Assembly: GCA_030830725.1 (NCBI GenBank) | Contig: JAURMN010000047.1 | Coordinates: forward strand, 1-12,077 | From: Balneolales bacterium | Lineage (GTDB): Bacteria; Bacteroidota; Rhodothermia; Balneolales; Balneolaceae | DNA length: 12,077 bases | Direction: 5' to 3' | Shown: positions 6,007 through 12,077 of the stretch, piece by piece | How the letters are laid out: each line of letters begins with the position of its first letter | Position numbering within the stretch: position 1 is the stretch's first letter | Translations under genes and position numbers: made by a program | The notes under the pieces: generated by a model | Seen by the model: the letters and a program-made list of their open reading frames with translations, nothing else | The model's database searches: none | What the model was told of the DNA's origin: nothing

Positions 6007-6999
6007 TTAATATTCACGATTGCGAAGAAAACGAATTAAGTCGTGTAGATCTTGTTTGTATTGAGAATCATCGAAAGCTTGTAATGCGCTTACGGATCGG
6101 TTGTACAAGCCCTCTATCATTTCATGCGTGTAGGAGAGAATGTTTTGTTTATCGAGTAAATCCACGATTTCTGATACATCCGAATGATTTCGGGTTGGTT
6201 TGCTCAGAATCTGATGGACATATTGAGCTGTAGATTTATCCACTCTTTCTAATAGTGACGTAATTAAAAACGTCATTTTACCCTCTAATATATCCCCTCC
6301 AATCGTCTTACCAAGTTTTTCAAAATCAGCATTTACGTCTAAAAGATCATCCTGAATTTGAAATGCAAGCCCTAGTGATGTACCAAGTTCGTTTAAATGG
6401 GAGACGTGATTCTCGGACGCACCTACAGATATCCCTCCCATAACGAGCGCTGTTCGAAGTAGAGCTGAAGTTTTCCCGTCAATCATCCTCATATACTCTT
6501 CAGTACTCGCTCTTCCTTTTTCGGCCATCTCGAGATCATATGCTTGCCCAATGCAGACTTCTTGTACTCCATTAAAGTAGACTTTATACATATCAGATAA
6601 CGCATTAACAGACAATAGATTAGAATATCTATTTATATAAGTCATGGCACAAACAAAAAGACTATCACCAGCAAGAATCGCTTTTGGGGTTCCCCATTTT
6701 TTAAAGGCGGTAGGTTTACCTCTTCGGCTATCCGCCGCGTCCATAATATCATCGTGAATCAGCGTAAACGTATGTGTCATTTCAATGCAAACAGCGACAT
6801 CTAATGCGCGTTTGGGGTCTCCTCCACATAAACCGGCAGCCATTAACGTCATCATAGGCCGAATTCGTTTTCCCCCAAGGGCTACAGTATAATGTTGTGG
6901 CTCAAACAAACTGATAGGATCTTGAATCTCAGGTTTATTCAAAAGTACCTCATCAATTTGCTCTAAATAAAAGCTGAATCGTGTGGATGACATAGACAT
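6007..6999 (-). CDS. Trans-prenyl diphosphate synthase (FPP/GGPP synthase family)
   Basis: This enzyme condenses IPP with allylic diphosphates to make linear prenyl diphosphates. Counting from ATG 6999 (330 residues): GGKRIRP at 42-48, the first aspartate-rich motif HDDIMD (Asp83, 84, 87) followed by SRRGKPT, the GKT segment (Lys166, Thr167), and the second motif QIQDDLLD (Asp217, 218, 221). The first motif is a plain DDxxD, without the two-residue insert typical of bacterial FPP synthases (DDxxxxD), and Phe78 lies five residues before it. This pattern resembles archaeal-type GGPP synthases, so the product may be C20 rather than C15; I cannot settle it by eye. The ATG lies one base after the fni stop, so the two genes are tightly coupled. 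TTG 7008 and ATG 6993 are alternative starts. Confidence 0.93.
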   Translation of the reverse strand: MSMSSTRFSFYLEQIDEVLLNKPEIQDPISLFEPQHYTVALGGKRIRPMMTLMAAGLCGGDPKRALDVAVCIEMTHTFTLIHDDIMDAADSRRGKPTAFKKWGTPKAILAGDSLFVCAMTYINRYSNLLSVNALSDMYKVYFNGVQEVCIGQAYDLEMAEKGRASTEEYMRMIDGKTSALLRTALVMGGISVGASENHVSHLNELGTSLGLAFQIQDDLLDVNADFEKLGKTIGGDILEGKMTFLITSLLERVDKSTAQYVHQILSKPTRNHSDVSEIVDLLDKQNILSYTHEMIEGLYNRSVSALQAFDDSQYKQDLHDLIRFLRNREY

Positions 7000-7000
7000 G

Positions 7001-8023
7001 TTAGACAAGATACACTTTTTTTTCTGCTAACTGATCTAAACGTGAAGCCCCCAATAAGAGCATTCCCTTTCTGAAATGATCTTTCCAACGTGAAAATTCT
7101 TCATCCAGCCCCTGAAGACCTGATTGATGAAGAGTCTTCAGAATTGGAGCTGCCATAGCACTCATATCTGCACCAAGGCAAATTGATTTTAACATATGTT
7201 CGGCGTTACGAATCCCCCCAGATGCCATTAATATAAAGGAATATCGCTCCTTCAGTGGGGCTACTTCTTGTAGACATTGTAAGGTTGACATCCCCCACTC
7301 CATCAAAAAATCAGGACCTTTTTCTTTTTCATTTTCATATCGAAAATCTTCAACCTTGGCCCAACTCGTACCGCCTACACCGGCAACGTCGATTCCATGC
7401 ACGCCAACTTCAACTAACCGAAGTGCAACTTCACCTGAAATCCCTGCTCCGGTTTCCTTAACAAGTACAGGCACGGGTGCTTCTGAAACTAATTTTTTTA
7501 TCCCTTCTAAAACACCTTGAAAATTACGATCCCCCTCCTTTTGAATCAGTTCCTGGAGAGGATTTAAATGCACCAAGATTGCATCAGCTTCTATGGAATC
7601 GATTAATAAATTCATCGATTTCTTATCAAGCCCTCCTATTAACTGAACACCTCCAATGTTTGAGCAAATAACCGTTTTAGGCGCTTTTTTTCTAGCTATG
7701 GAGAAACTTGCAAGGTGCTCAGGATTTTCGAGCATGGCTCTTTGACTTCCAACACCAAAGGCTAATTGATGGGTCTCACAAAATTCAGCGATCATCGCAT
7801 TTACCGGAGTGGCGTCTTTGTACCCCCCTGTCATAGAGGAGATAAATAGAGGAAAGCTAAGGCGTTTATTTAAAAAGGTAAGAGAAGTATCAATGTCCTT
7901 AAAGTCGAGCTCCGGAAGTGCAGAATGTCGAAACATAACTCGATCAAATCCAGTGGTATTCAGATACTCAACCGGTTGAGTAAGAGTCAGGTTTACATGA
8001 TCACGTTTACGGTCTGAGATCAT
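7001..8023 (-). CDS. fni: Type 2 isopentenyl-diphosphate delta-isomerase (FMN-dependent)
   Basis: This enzyme interconverts IPP and DMAPP using reduced FMN, and so supplies the allylic starter for the prenyl synthase encoded next. The protein has 340 residues, a normal length. Family signatures visible are RKRDH (residues 5-9), ISSMTGG (61-67), FGVGSQR (89-95), HLNPLQE (152-158, with the conserved Gln157 and metal-binding Glu158), VKETGAGIS (188-196), GVGGTSWAKVE (215-225), and the phosphate-binding ASGGIR near 267-272. It is unrelated to the Nudix-type IDI-1. Its ATG overlaps the TGA of the DUF2480 gene by four bases (ATGA), and its stop lies one base before the likely prenyl-synthase start. 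Translational coupling on both sides is therefore likely. Confidence 0.97.
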   Translation of the reverse strand: MISDRKRDHVNLTLTQPVEYLNTTGFDRVMFRHSALPELDFKDIDTSLTFLNKRLSFPLFISSMTGGYKDATPVNAMIAEFCETHQLAFGVGSQRAMLENPEHLASFSIARKKAPKTVICSNIGGVQLIGGLDKKSMNLLIDSIEADAILVHLNPLQELIQKEGDRNFQGVLEGIKKLVSEAPVPVLVKETGAGISGEVALRLVEVGVHGIDVAGVGGTSWAKVEDFRYENEKEKGPDFLMEWGMSTLQCLQEVAPLKERYSFILMASGGIRNAEHMLKSICLGADMSAMAAPILKTLHQSGLQGLDEEFSRWKDHFRKGMLLLGASRLDQLAEKKVYLV

Positions 8024-8535
8024 GATCGTTTGTAGATAGGAACGTTAGAACATGCCTCTCCGTACATAACTTTTTTGGCGTATAGGGAGCAATAAATGGT
8101 AGCTTCAGCATACACCGCCTCGGGAATGTCCAGCCGGCTACATCCTTTCAGAATCACAAAACCATCGGTGTACTGAGCCCAATCATGGGTGTGGATTTTA
8201 CGCAACAGCTCAACACGAATCAGATCGGATTCACTGGTTACGTGAACAAATTCTGCTGTTTCAAAAAGTTTAAGCGTTACAAGCATCCAAGCCCATTTTG
8301 GAATGATCGTATCGATTGAACAATATAATCGGCAAATCTTCCCTTCAACCCTCGAAGTATCCAATCCCTCTATGGCTTCTCTGAATTCTTTTTCTTTAAC
8401 GATGAGTCCGTTGAAGAGAAACTCTTTTAAATCCACATTTACGATCTGTTCTATTCGAATCCATTTTTCGAAATCAATAGTTATCAGATTAGACTGCTTT
8501 ACTTTATTGATAATTTCAAGAGGAGTTGTAGACAT
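8020..8535 (-). CDS. DUF2480 family protein, function unknown
   Basis: The 171-residue sequence matches my memory of DUF2480, a family of unknown function known mainly from Bacteroidota-type genomes. Recognisable parts are EIINKVKQSNLITIDFE at the N-terminus, LFNGLIVKEKEFREAI, CSIDTIIPKWAWML, VILKGCS, and the end GEACSNVPIYKRS. Three Cys-Ser pairs (Cys72, Cys132, Cys162) lie in the parts I recall as conserved; Cys68 and Cys149 are additional. There is no signal peptide or membrane segment, so it is likely cytoplasmic. I chose ATG 8535 because it places EIINKV near the N-terminus as in relatives; a TTG at 8556 would add seven residues. It lies 53 bp after the A-type carrier gene and overlaps fni by four bases. 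Context suggests a link to Fe-S cluster or sulfur handling, but this is inference only. Confidence 0.85.
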   Translation of the reverse strand: MSTTPLEIINKVKQSNLITIDFEKWIRIEQIVNVDLKEFLFNGLIVKEKEFREAIEGLDTSRVEGKICRLYCSIDTIIPKWAWMLVTLKLFETAEFVHVTSESDLIRVELLRKIHTHDWAQYTDGFVILKGCSRLDIPEAVYAEATIYCSLYAKKVMYGEACSNVPIYKRS

Positions 8536-8588
8536 CAGTAAAGGATTCGTCGACAAAAAAATGAAAAGTTTCGGAAACGGACCTGTTA

Positions 8589-8960
8589 TTAAAGGGAGAA
8601 GGATTCACCACAGGAACATGTTCGAGATGCGTTGGGATTTTCGAACGTAAACCCTTTACCCTTCAGACCATCGGAAAATTCAAGCCTTGTCCCAGCCAAG
8701 TATAGGTAACTCCTCATATCTACAACTATTTCTAAGTCATCTATATGAAAGAACTGGTCATTATCTGAACCTGTTGAGTGATCTTTATCTTCAATATCCA
8801 GTTTATATGTCAGGCCGCTACAGCCTCCACTGATCACAGAAATTCTAATTCGCGCAGACTCACGGGAATATCCTTTATCTGACATTATTTGATGAATACG
8901 AAGATCGGCAGCTGTCGAAACTATAATCGGTGAGGTCATCTGAAGAGTGTGCGAATTCAT
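8589..8960 (-). CDS. sufA: A-type iron-sulfur carrier protein (IscA/SufA/HesB family)
   Basis: A-type proteins receive Fe-S clusters from scaffolds and pass them to apo-enzymes. This 123-residue protein carries the three family cysteines: Cys47 in SGGCSGLTYKL, and Cys115 and Cys117 in the C-terminal TCSCGESFSL, with GKGFTFENPNA just before it. ATG 8960 is taken as the start, 13 bp after the Nfu stop. ATG 8939 (seven residues shorter) is equally possible, and neither has a Shine-Dalgarno. Its place between the Nfu scaffold and DUF2480 in a suf gene run makes a SufA role likely. The family cannot be subdivided into IscA, SufA or ErpA by eye. Confidence 0.93.
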   Translation of the reverse strand: MNSHTLQMTSPIIVSTAADLRIHQIMSDKGYSRESARIRISVISGGCSGLTYKLDIEDKDHSTGSDNDQFFHIDDLEIVVDMRSYLYLAGTRLEFSDGLKGKGFTFENPNASRTCSCGESFSL

Positions 8961-8973
8961 GGATCAAATCAAT

Positions 8974-9525
8974 TCAGACGGAGATCACTTCAATATCAGG
9001 ATCGATTCGTTTCACCATACTCTCGATTGCGTAGAGTGTTCCAGTGGTCGCTGTAGGACAAGTACCACAAGCACCCTGATAGTGAACTTTAAGACGATTT
9101 CCTTCTAATCCAAGTACTTTGAGCCCTCCCCCGTCTGCTAATAGATAAGGTCTAACCTGTTCATCAAGCATTTCATTAATTTGCTTGAGTCTTGGATCAT
9201 CTGAATTGAGTACATCTTCCGAAACATGTACGCTATGATCCTCTTCAAGGTCTAATTGAGGATTAGCCTCACGAATTGGTGGTGCGAGTTTTCGTAATAA
9301 TTCTGACCAAACGGCGTGACCGTCTTGTGTTACGGTTACAAATCGATCCACATAATAGACGTTGATGACGTGATCGATAGCAAAAAGTGCGGAGGCCAAC
9401 TCATCTCCTTCTGCTTCTATCGCGTTCTCAAATGACTTTGTAACGCCATTCGTCAGAGGTTCACTTAGGACAAAGCGCATGGCGTCCGGATTGGGTGTCC
9501 GTTCAATTTCTTTAATCTTAGGCAT
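8974..9525 (-). CDS. Nfu-type Fe-S cluster scaffold/carrier protein
   Basis: The protein has 183 residues and two domains. Residues about 3-90 match the Nfu N-terminal domain (RTPNPDAMRFVLSEPL, AIDHVINVYYVDRFVTVTQ). After an acidic linker, residues about 113-183 are the NifU C-terminal-like domain, with RPYLLADGGGLKVLGLEGN and the cluster-binding CGTC (Cys153 and Cys156). Nfu proteins usually bridge a 4Fe-4S cluster between two subunits through this CxxC and deliver it to target enzymes. This layout matches mitochondrial NFU1 and its bacterial relatives rather than E. coli NfuA, whose N-terminal domain is a degenerate A-type fold. The start is ATG 9525, with only a weak AGAG upstream. An 83-bp gap separates it from sufS, the largest gap in the suf part. 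Confidence 0.93.
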   Translation of the reverse strand: MPKIKEIERTPNPDAMRFVLSEPLTNGVTKSFENAIEAEGDELASALFAIDHVINVYYVDRFVTVTQDGHAVWSELLRKLAPPIREANPQLDLEEDHSVHVSEDVLNSDDPRLKQINEMLDEQVRPYLLADGGGLKVLGLEGNRLKVHYQGACGTCPTATTGTLYAIESMVKRIDPDIEVISV

Positions 9526-9608
9526 CGGTCTCTTTACATGTTAGTCGAGATGATCAGGGAAGACAGTATTCACGGAATCCTTCATCTTCCATTTTTAAAA
9601 AGTATAAC

Positions 9609-10826
9609 TTACGTAAAAAATGCTTTCGTTTCCTCAATTGCAACTATGAAACGGTCGATTTCTTCTTTTGTATTGTAGAACATGAATGAAGCGCGAATAG
9701 AAGAAGCAATCGAAAAATGACGTAGTACAGGTTGAGTGCAATGATGGCCAGTCCTAAGGGCAAAACCTTTTTTATCCAAAACCATTCCGGCATCCATCCC
9801 ATGTATACCCTCAAGAACAAATGGCAATACTGCCGCTCTTTTTTGAGGAGAACCAATCAATTTCAGTCCTGAAATGGATTTTAAACGGTTTTCCGCATAG
9901 GCAAATAACTCATGTTCTGTGCGAGTTATCCATTCCCATCCAAGCGTTTTATAGTAGGCAATGGATTCTGAAAAAGCGATTCCGGATGCAATTGGGGGAG
10001 TTCCGGTTTCAAAGCGAAATGGCGAAGATTGGTAGGTGCTTTCAGTTAGTTCAACCTTTTCAATCATACTCCCTCCTGAACGGTAAGGGGGCAAGGAATT
10101 CAATAGTTCTTCTTTTCCATATAAGATGCCAAATCCTGTTGGTCCACACACTTTGTGAGCAGAAAAAACCAAAAAATCACAATCTATTTTTTGGACATCC
10201 AAAGGCATATGAGGAGCCGACTGGGCGGCATCTATCATTACTAGAGTCCCATTTTCATGTGCAATCTGAATAATCTCCTCCACAGGGTTCACAGTCCCGA
10301 GCGAATTTGAGATATGTACAAGAGCAAGAATTTTAACCCTCCTATTTCGTAACAAGTCTTTCATTACGTCTAGATCCAGGTCTCCATTCGAGTCCATTGG
10401 AATAAACGCTAATTCAGCCCCTGTTTTCCAGGTAATCTCTTGCCAAGGAACAATATTGGCATGGTGCTCCATTTCAGTGATTAAAATGGTATCCCCGCTC
10501 TGTACTTGTGAGCCCAATGTGGCTGCGAGTAAATTGATCGAATCGGTAGTTCCATAAGTGAAGACGATCTCATTTCGACTTTTTGCATTTATAAAGCGTT
10601 GAACCTCGTCTCGAGTGGATTCATAGGCGTCCGTTGCGTTTTGACTTAATCGGTGGATGCCCCGATGCACATTAGAGTGCTCTTGAGAGTAGTAGCGTGT
10701 AATTCGATCGATGACGGTTTGTGGCGTAAGACTAGAAGCCGCACTGTCCAGATATACAAGTGGATTGCCATTTACTTCTTGTGATAGCAACGGGAAATCA
10801 TTCCGAATCTGAAATTGTGTCGTCAT
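9609..10826 (-). CDS. sufS: Cysteine desulfurase SufS (class V aminotransferase fold)
   Basis: SufS uses PLP to take sulfur from cysteine, leaving alanine and an enzyme persulfide that feeds the SufBCD scaffold. The protein has 405 residues, a normal length. His122 in TEMEHHANIVPW, the ring-stacking position, and DAAQSAPH (199-206) contact the cofactor. Lys225 in FSAHKVCGPTG is the PLP Schiff-base lysine. Cys363 in RTGHHCTQP is the persulfide-forming residue, and RFETGTPP (271-278) and Arg378 complete the expected site. These are group II (SufS) features rather than IscS/NifS. It follows sufD with a 28-bp gap, the usual order in sufBCDS operons. No SufE or SufU partner gene is in the window. 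Confidence 0.97.
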   Translation of the reverse strand: MTTQFQIRNDFPLLSQEVNGNPLVYLDSAASSLTPQTVIDRITRYYSQEHSNVHRGIHRLSQNATDAYESTRDEVQRFINAKSRNEIVFTYGTTDSINLLAATLGSQVQSGDTILITEMEHHANIVPWQEITWKTGAELAFIPMDSNGDLDLDVMKDLLRNRRVKILALVHISNSLGTVNPVEEIIQIAHENGTLVMIDAAQSAPHMPLDVQKIDCDFLVFSAHKVCGPTGFGILYGKEELLNSLPPYRSGGSMIEKVELTESTYQSSPFRFETGTPPIASGIAFSESIAYYKTLGWEWITRTEHELFAYAENRLKSISGLKLIGSPQKRAAVLPFVLEGIHGMDAGMVLDKKGFALRTGHHCTQPVLRHFSIASSIRASFMFYNTKEEIDRFIVAIEETKAFFT

Positions 10827-10854
10827 GTAGAAAGAAATTGTGAAGCACTTTTGC

Positions 10855-12077
10855 TCAGGTTTTGTGCCTCATATTTCGGCTTGTGTATTCTTTAACTTCC
10901 TCGATCAAAAATTCATGTACCGATTCTACCTCAATATTTTCAATGGTTTCCAAAGCAAACGCGTAGGTAAGAACCTCTTTGGCTTTTTGCTCGGTCATTC
11001 CACGACTTTGAAGGTAAAATACCTCTTCAGGATCTAGTTGTCCGATCGTGGCACCATGAGAACAACGAACATCATCCGCAAAGATTTCGAGCTGTGGTTT
11101 GGTATTTACAAGCCCGTCTTCAGAAAGTAGTAAATTCCGGTTTTCCTGAAATGAATCAATAATTTGAGCATCTTTTCGGACAAAAATCTTTCCATTAAAA
11201 ATAGAATGCGCCTCACCATTCACAACCACTTTGTGTAATTGATGGCTGTTTCCATGAGGATAACGGTGGTCCATTACAGAATGGGTATCAGAGATTTGAT
11301 TTCCATCAATTAGAATTAATCCGTCCACTGTGAAGTCTACATGTTCTCCGTCCTGAATTACACGAGGTTCATTACGAAAGAGATGGGCCCCCAGAGCAAT
11401 GGTATAGGAATGGTACTCTGCATCATCGGAAAGGTGTGTTATAGGTCTGGAGAAGTGATAACTAACTTTATTCTCCCGTTGGATCCGAAGGTGATTTAAT
11501 CTTGCATCTTTTCTAACGAAACTTTCAATCACGGGGATACTTAGATATTCCTCTTTCTCAGTTGTAGAAATATGCTCTTCTATCAAGGTAAGATTCGCAC
11601 CTTCTTCTAACTCGATAAGAAGGCGAAATGCGGAAATAAACGGAGTTCCGTTTCCGGATTGAATGTTCAAAACATGAACAGGGGTTTCAACTTGCTGATC
11701 TTTGGATACGTGCAACACAACCCCATCTTCTACAATAGAAGAATGAAGCGCTGAGAAAAAATCTTCCTCTGTCGATACTAATGAATCTAGAAGGATATTC
11801 GTTGAATCCTGATTCCCTAATTGACTAATTTTCTTCATGGATATAGATTCAGAATTTAATTCAAAGGAACTAAGATCCTCTCTATAAATACCATTCACAA
11901 AAATAAGTGTTGAGTCCGGACATTCTGGAAGACGATATCCTGAGAGCCAATTGGAGTCTAGTTGCAATTCTTGAGCTGTTTCTTCAGTTGCAATTGAAAA
12001 TGGTATTTCGGATAGTTTACGAAGATTCAAAAACCGCCAGTCTTCGTCTTTTTTCCCTGGAACAGTTAGTTTGGAAA
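10855..12077 (-). CDS. sufD: Fe-S cluster assembly protein SufD (5' end beyond right edge)
   Basis: SufD partners SufB and the ATPase SufC in the SufBCD scaffold, where new Fe-S clusters form. The frame is open to the right edge: the last bases encode SKLTVPGKKDEDWRFLNLRKL, which matches the usual SufD N-terminal pattern of a basic/acidic stretch followed by W-R/K-x-x-x-L. The start is therefore outside the window, and the TTG at 12030 is internal. 406 residues are visible. Central parts include ANLTLIEEH and HSVMDHRYPHGNSHQLHK. The C-terminal part has the family motif KPQLEIFADDVRCSHGATIG, with Cys348 and His350 of the visible part. The His in this position lies at the SufB-SufD interface in E. 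coli (His360) and takes part in cluster formation. sufB and sufC probably lie just to the right. Confidence 0.95.
   Translation of the reverse strand, partial: SKLTVPGKKDEDWRFLNLRKLSEIPFSIATEETAQELQLDSNWLSGYRLPECPDSTLIFVNGIYREDLSSFELNSESISMKKISQLGNQDSTNILLDSLVSTEEDFFSALHSSIVEDGVVLHVSKDQQVETPVHVLNIQSGNGTPFISAFRLLIELEEGANLTLIEEHISTTEKEEYLSIPVIESFVRKDARLNHLRIQRENKVSYHFSRPITHLSDDAEYHSYTIALGAHLFRNEPRVIQDGEHVDFTVDGLILIDGNQISDTHSVMDHRYPHGNSHQLHKVVVNGEAHSIFNGKIFVRKDAQIIDSFQENRNLLLSEDGLVNTKPQLEIFADDVRCSHGATIGQLDPEEVFYLQSRGMTEQKAKEVLTYAFALETIENIEVESVHEFLIEEVKEYTSRNMRHKT

Noticed and set aside
8548..8580. GTTTC-C-GAAAC near-palindrome followed by T-rich sequence between sufA and the DUF2480 gene (minus strand)
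   Set aside because: As RNA it gives only a 4-bp stem with a 3-base loop, too weak to call a terminator. The genes on either side look co-transcribed.
9557..9592. Twelve-codon ATG frame and a GGAAGA/TCTTCC inverted repeat in the sufS-nfu gap
   Set aside because: The frame is too short to support and has no Shine-Dalgarno. The repeat arms are 6 bp with a 21-base loop, and the T-run follows only on the plus strand, where no gene leads into it.
9821..10273. Plus-strand open frame of 150 codons inside sufS
   Set aside because: It is antisense to the conserved core of SufS, including the PLP-lysine region, and resembles no protein family.
12028..12030. TTG as the start codon of sufD
   Set aside because: The frame stays open to the right edge, and the upstream codons encode a typical SufD N-terminal motif (KKDEDWRFLNL), so this TTG is internal.
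1..12077. CRISPR array, tRNA, rRNA, insertion sequence, integrase or phage genes
   Set aside because: I saw no regularly spaced direct repeats, no clover-leaf or rRNA-like sequence, and no transposase or integrase motifs on either strand.

Overview
The window is most likely from a member of the Bacteroidota/Balneolota–Rhodothermota assemblage (inference). The supporting signs are a TonB-dependent receptor with an N-terminal carboxypeptidase-regulatory-like domain, a DUF2480 protein (a family I know mainly from Bacteroidota-type genomes), an AT-leaning composition, and almost no recognisable Shine-Dalgarno sequences. All genes but one lie on the minus strand, so the window reads biologically from right to left.

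Block 1 (12077 down to 3435) is a long co-directional run with gaps from -4 to 83 bp. Its order is sufD (runs off the right edge), sufS, an Nfu-type scaffold, an A-type carrier (sufA/iscA-like), DUF2480, type 2 IPP isomerase (fni), a trans-prenyl diphosphate synthase, a BamD-like lipoprotein, nadD, and an LD-carboxypeptidase (ldcA). It begins as an Fe-S cluster assembly operon: SufD scaffold, SufS sulfur donor, and Nfu and A-type carriers. It then passes into isoprenoid synthesis through a 4-bp ATGA overlap between DUF2480 and fni, and ends in envelope and NAD genes. A weak intrinsic terminator at 3435-3460 closes it.

Block 2 is a small plus-strand gene (3209-3436) for a 75-residue two-helix membrane protein. 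It is divergent from der across 50 bp and convergent with ldcA. Its stop codon lies inside the U-tract of the ldcA terminator.

Block 3 (3158 down to 1037) holds der (tandem-GTPase ribosome assembly factor) and a lone nuoI (complex I subunit with two 4Fe-4S clusters), with no other nuo gene in view. A 213-bp intergenic stretch (824-1036) follows, dense in short inverted repeats, including an operator-like palindrome at 920-940. Block 4 (823 to 1) is the N-terminal third or so of a TonB-dependent receptor that runs off the left edge.

I see no CRISPR array, tRNA, rRNA, transposon, integrase or phage gene. This is mostly housekeeping DNA. The least understood element is the DUF2480 protein embedded between Fe-S assembly and isoprenoid genes. 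I do not see a clearly novel multi-gene system.
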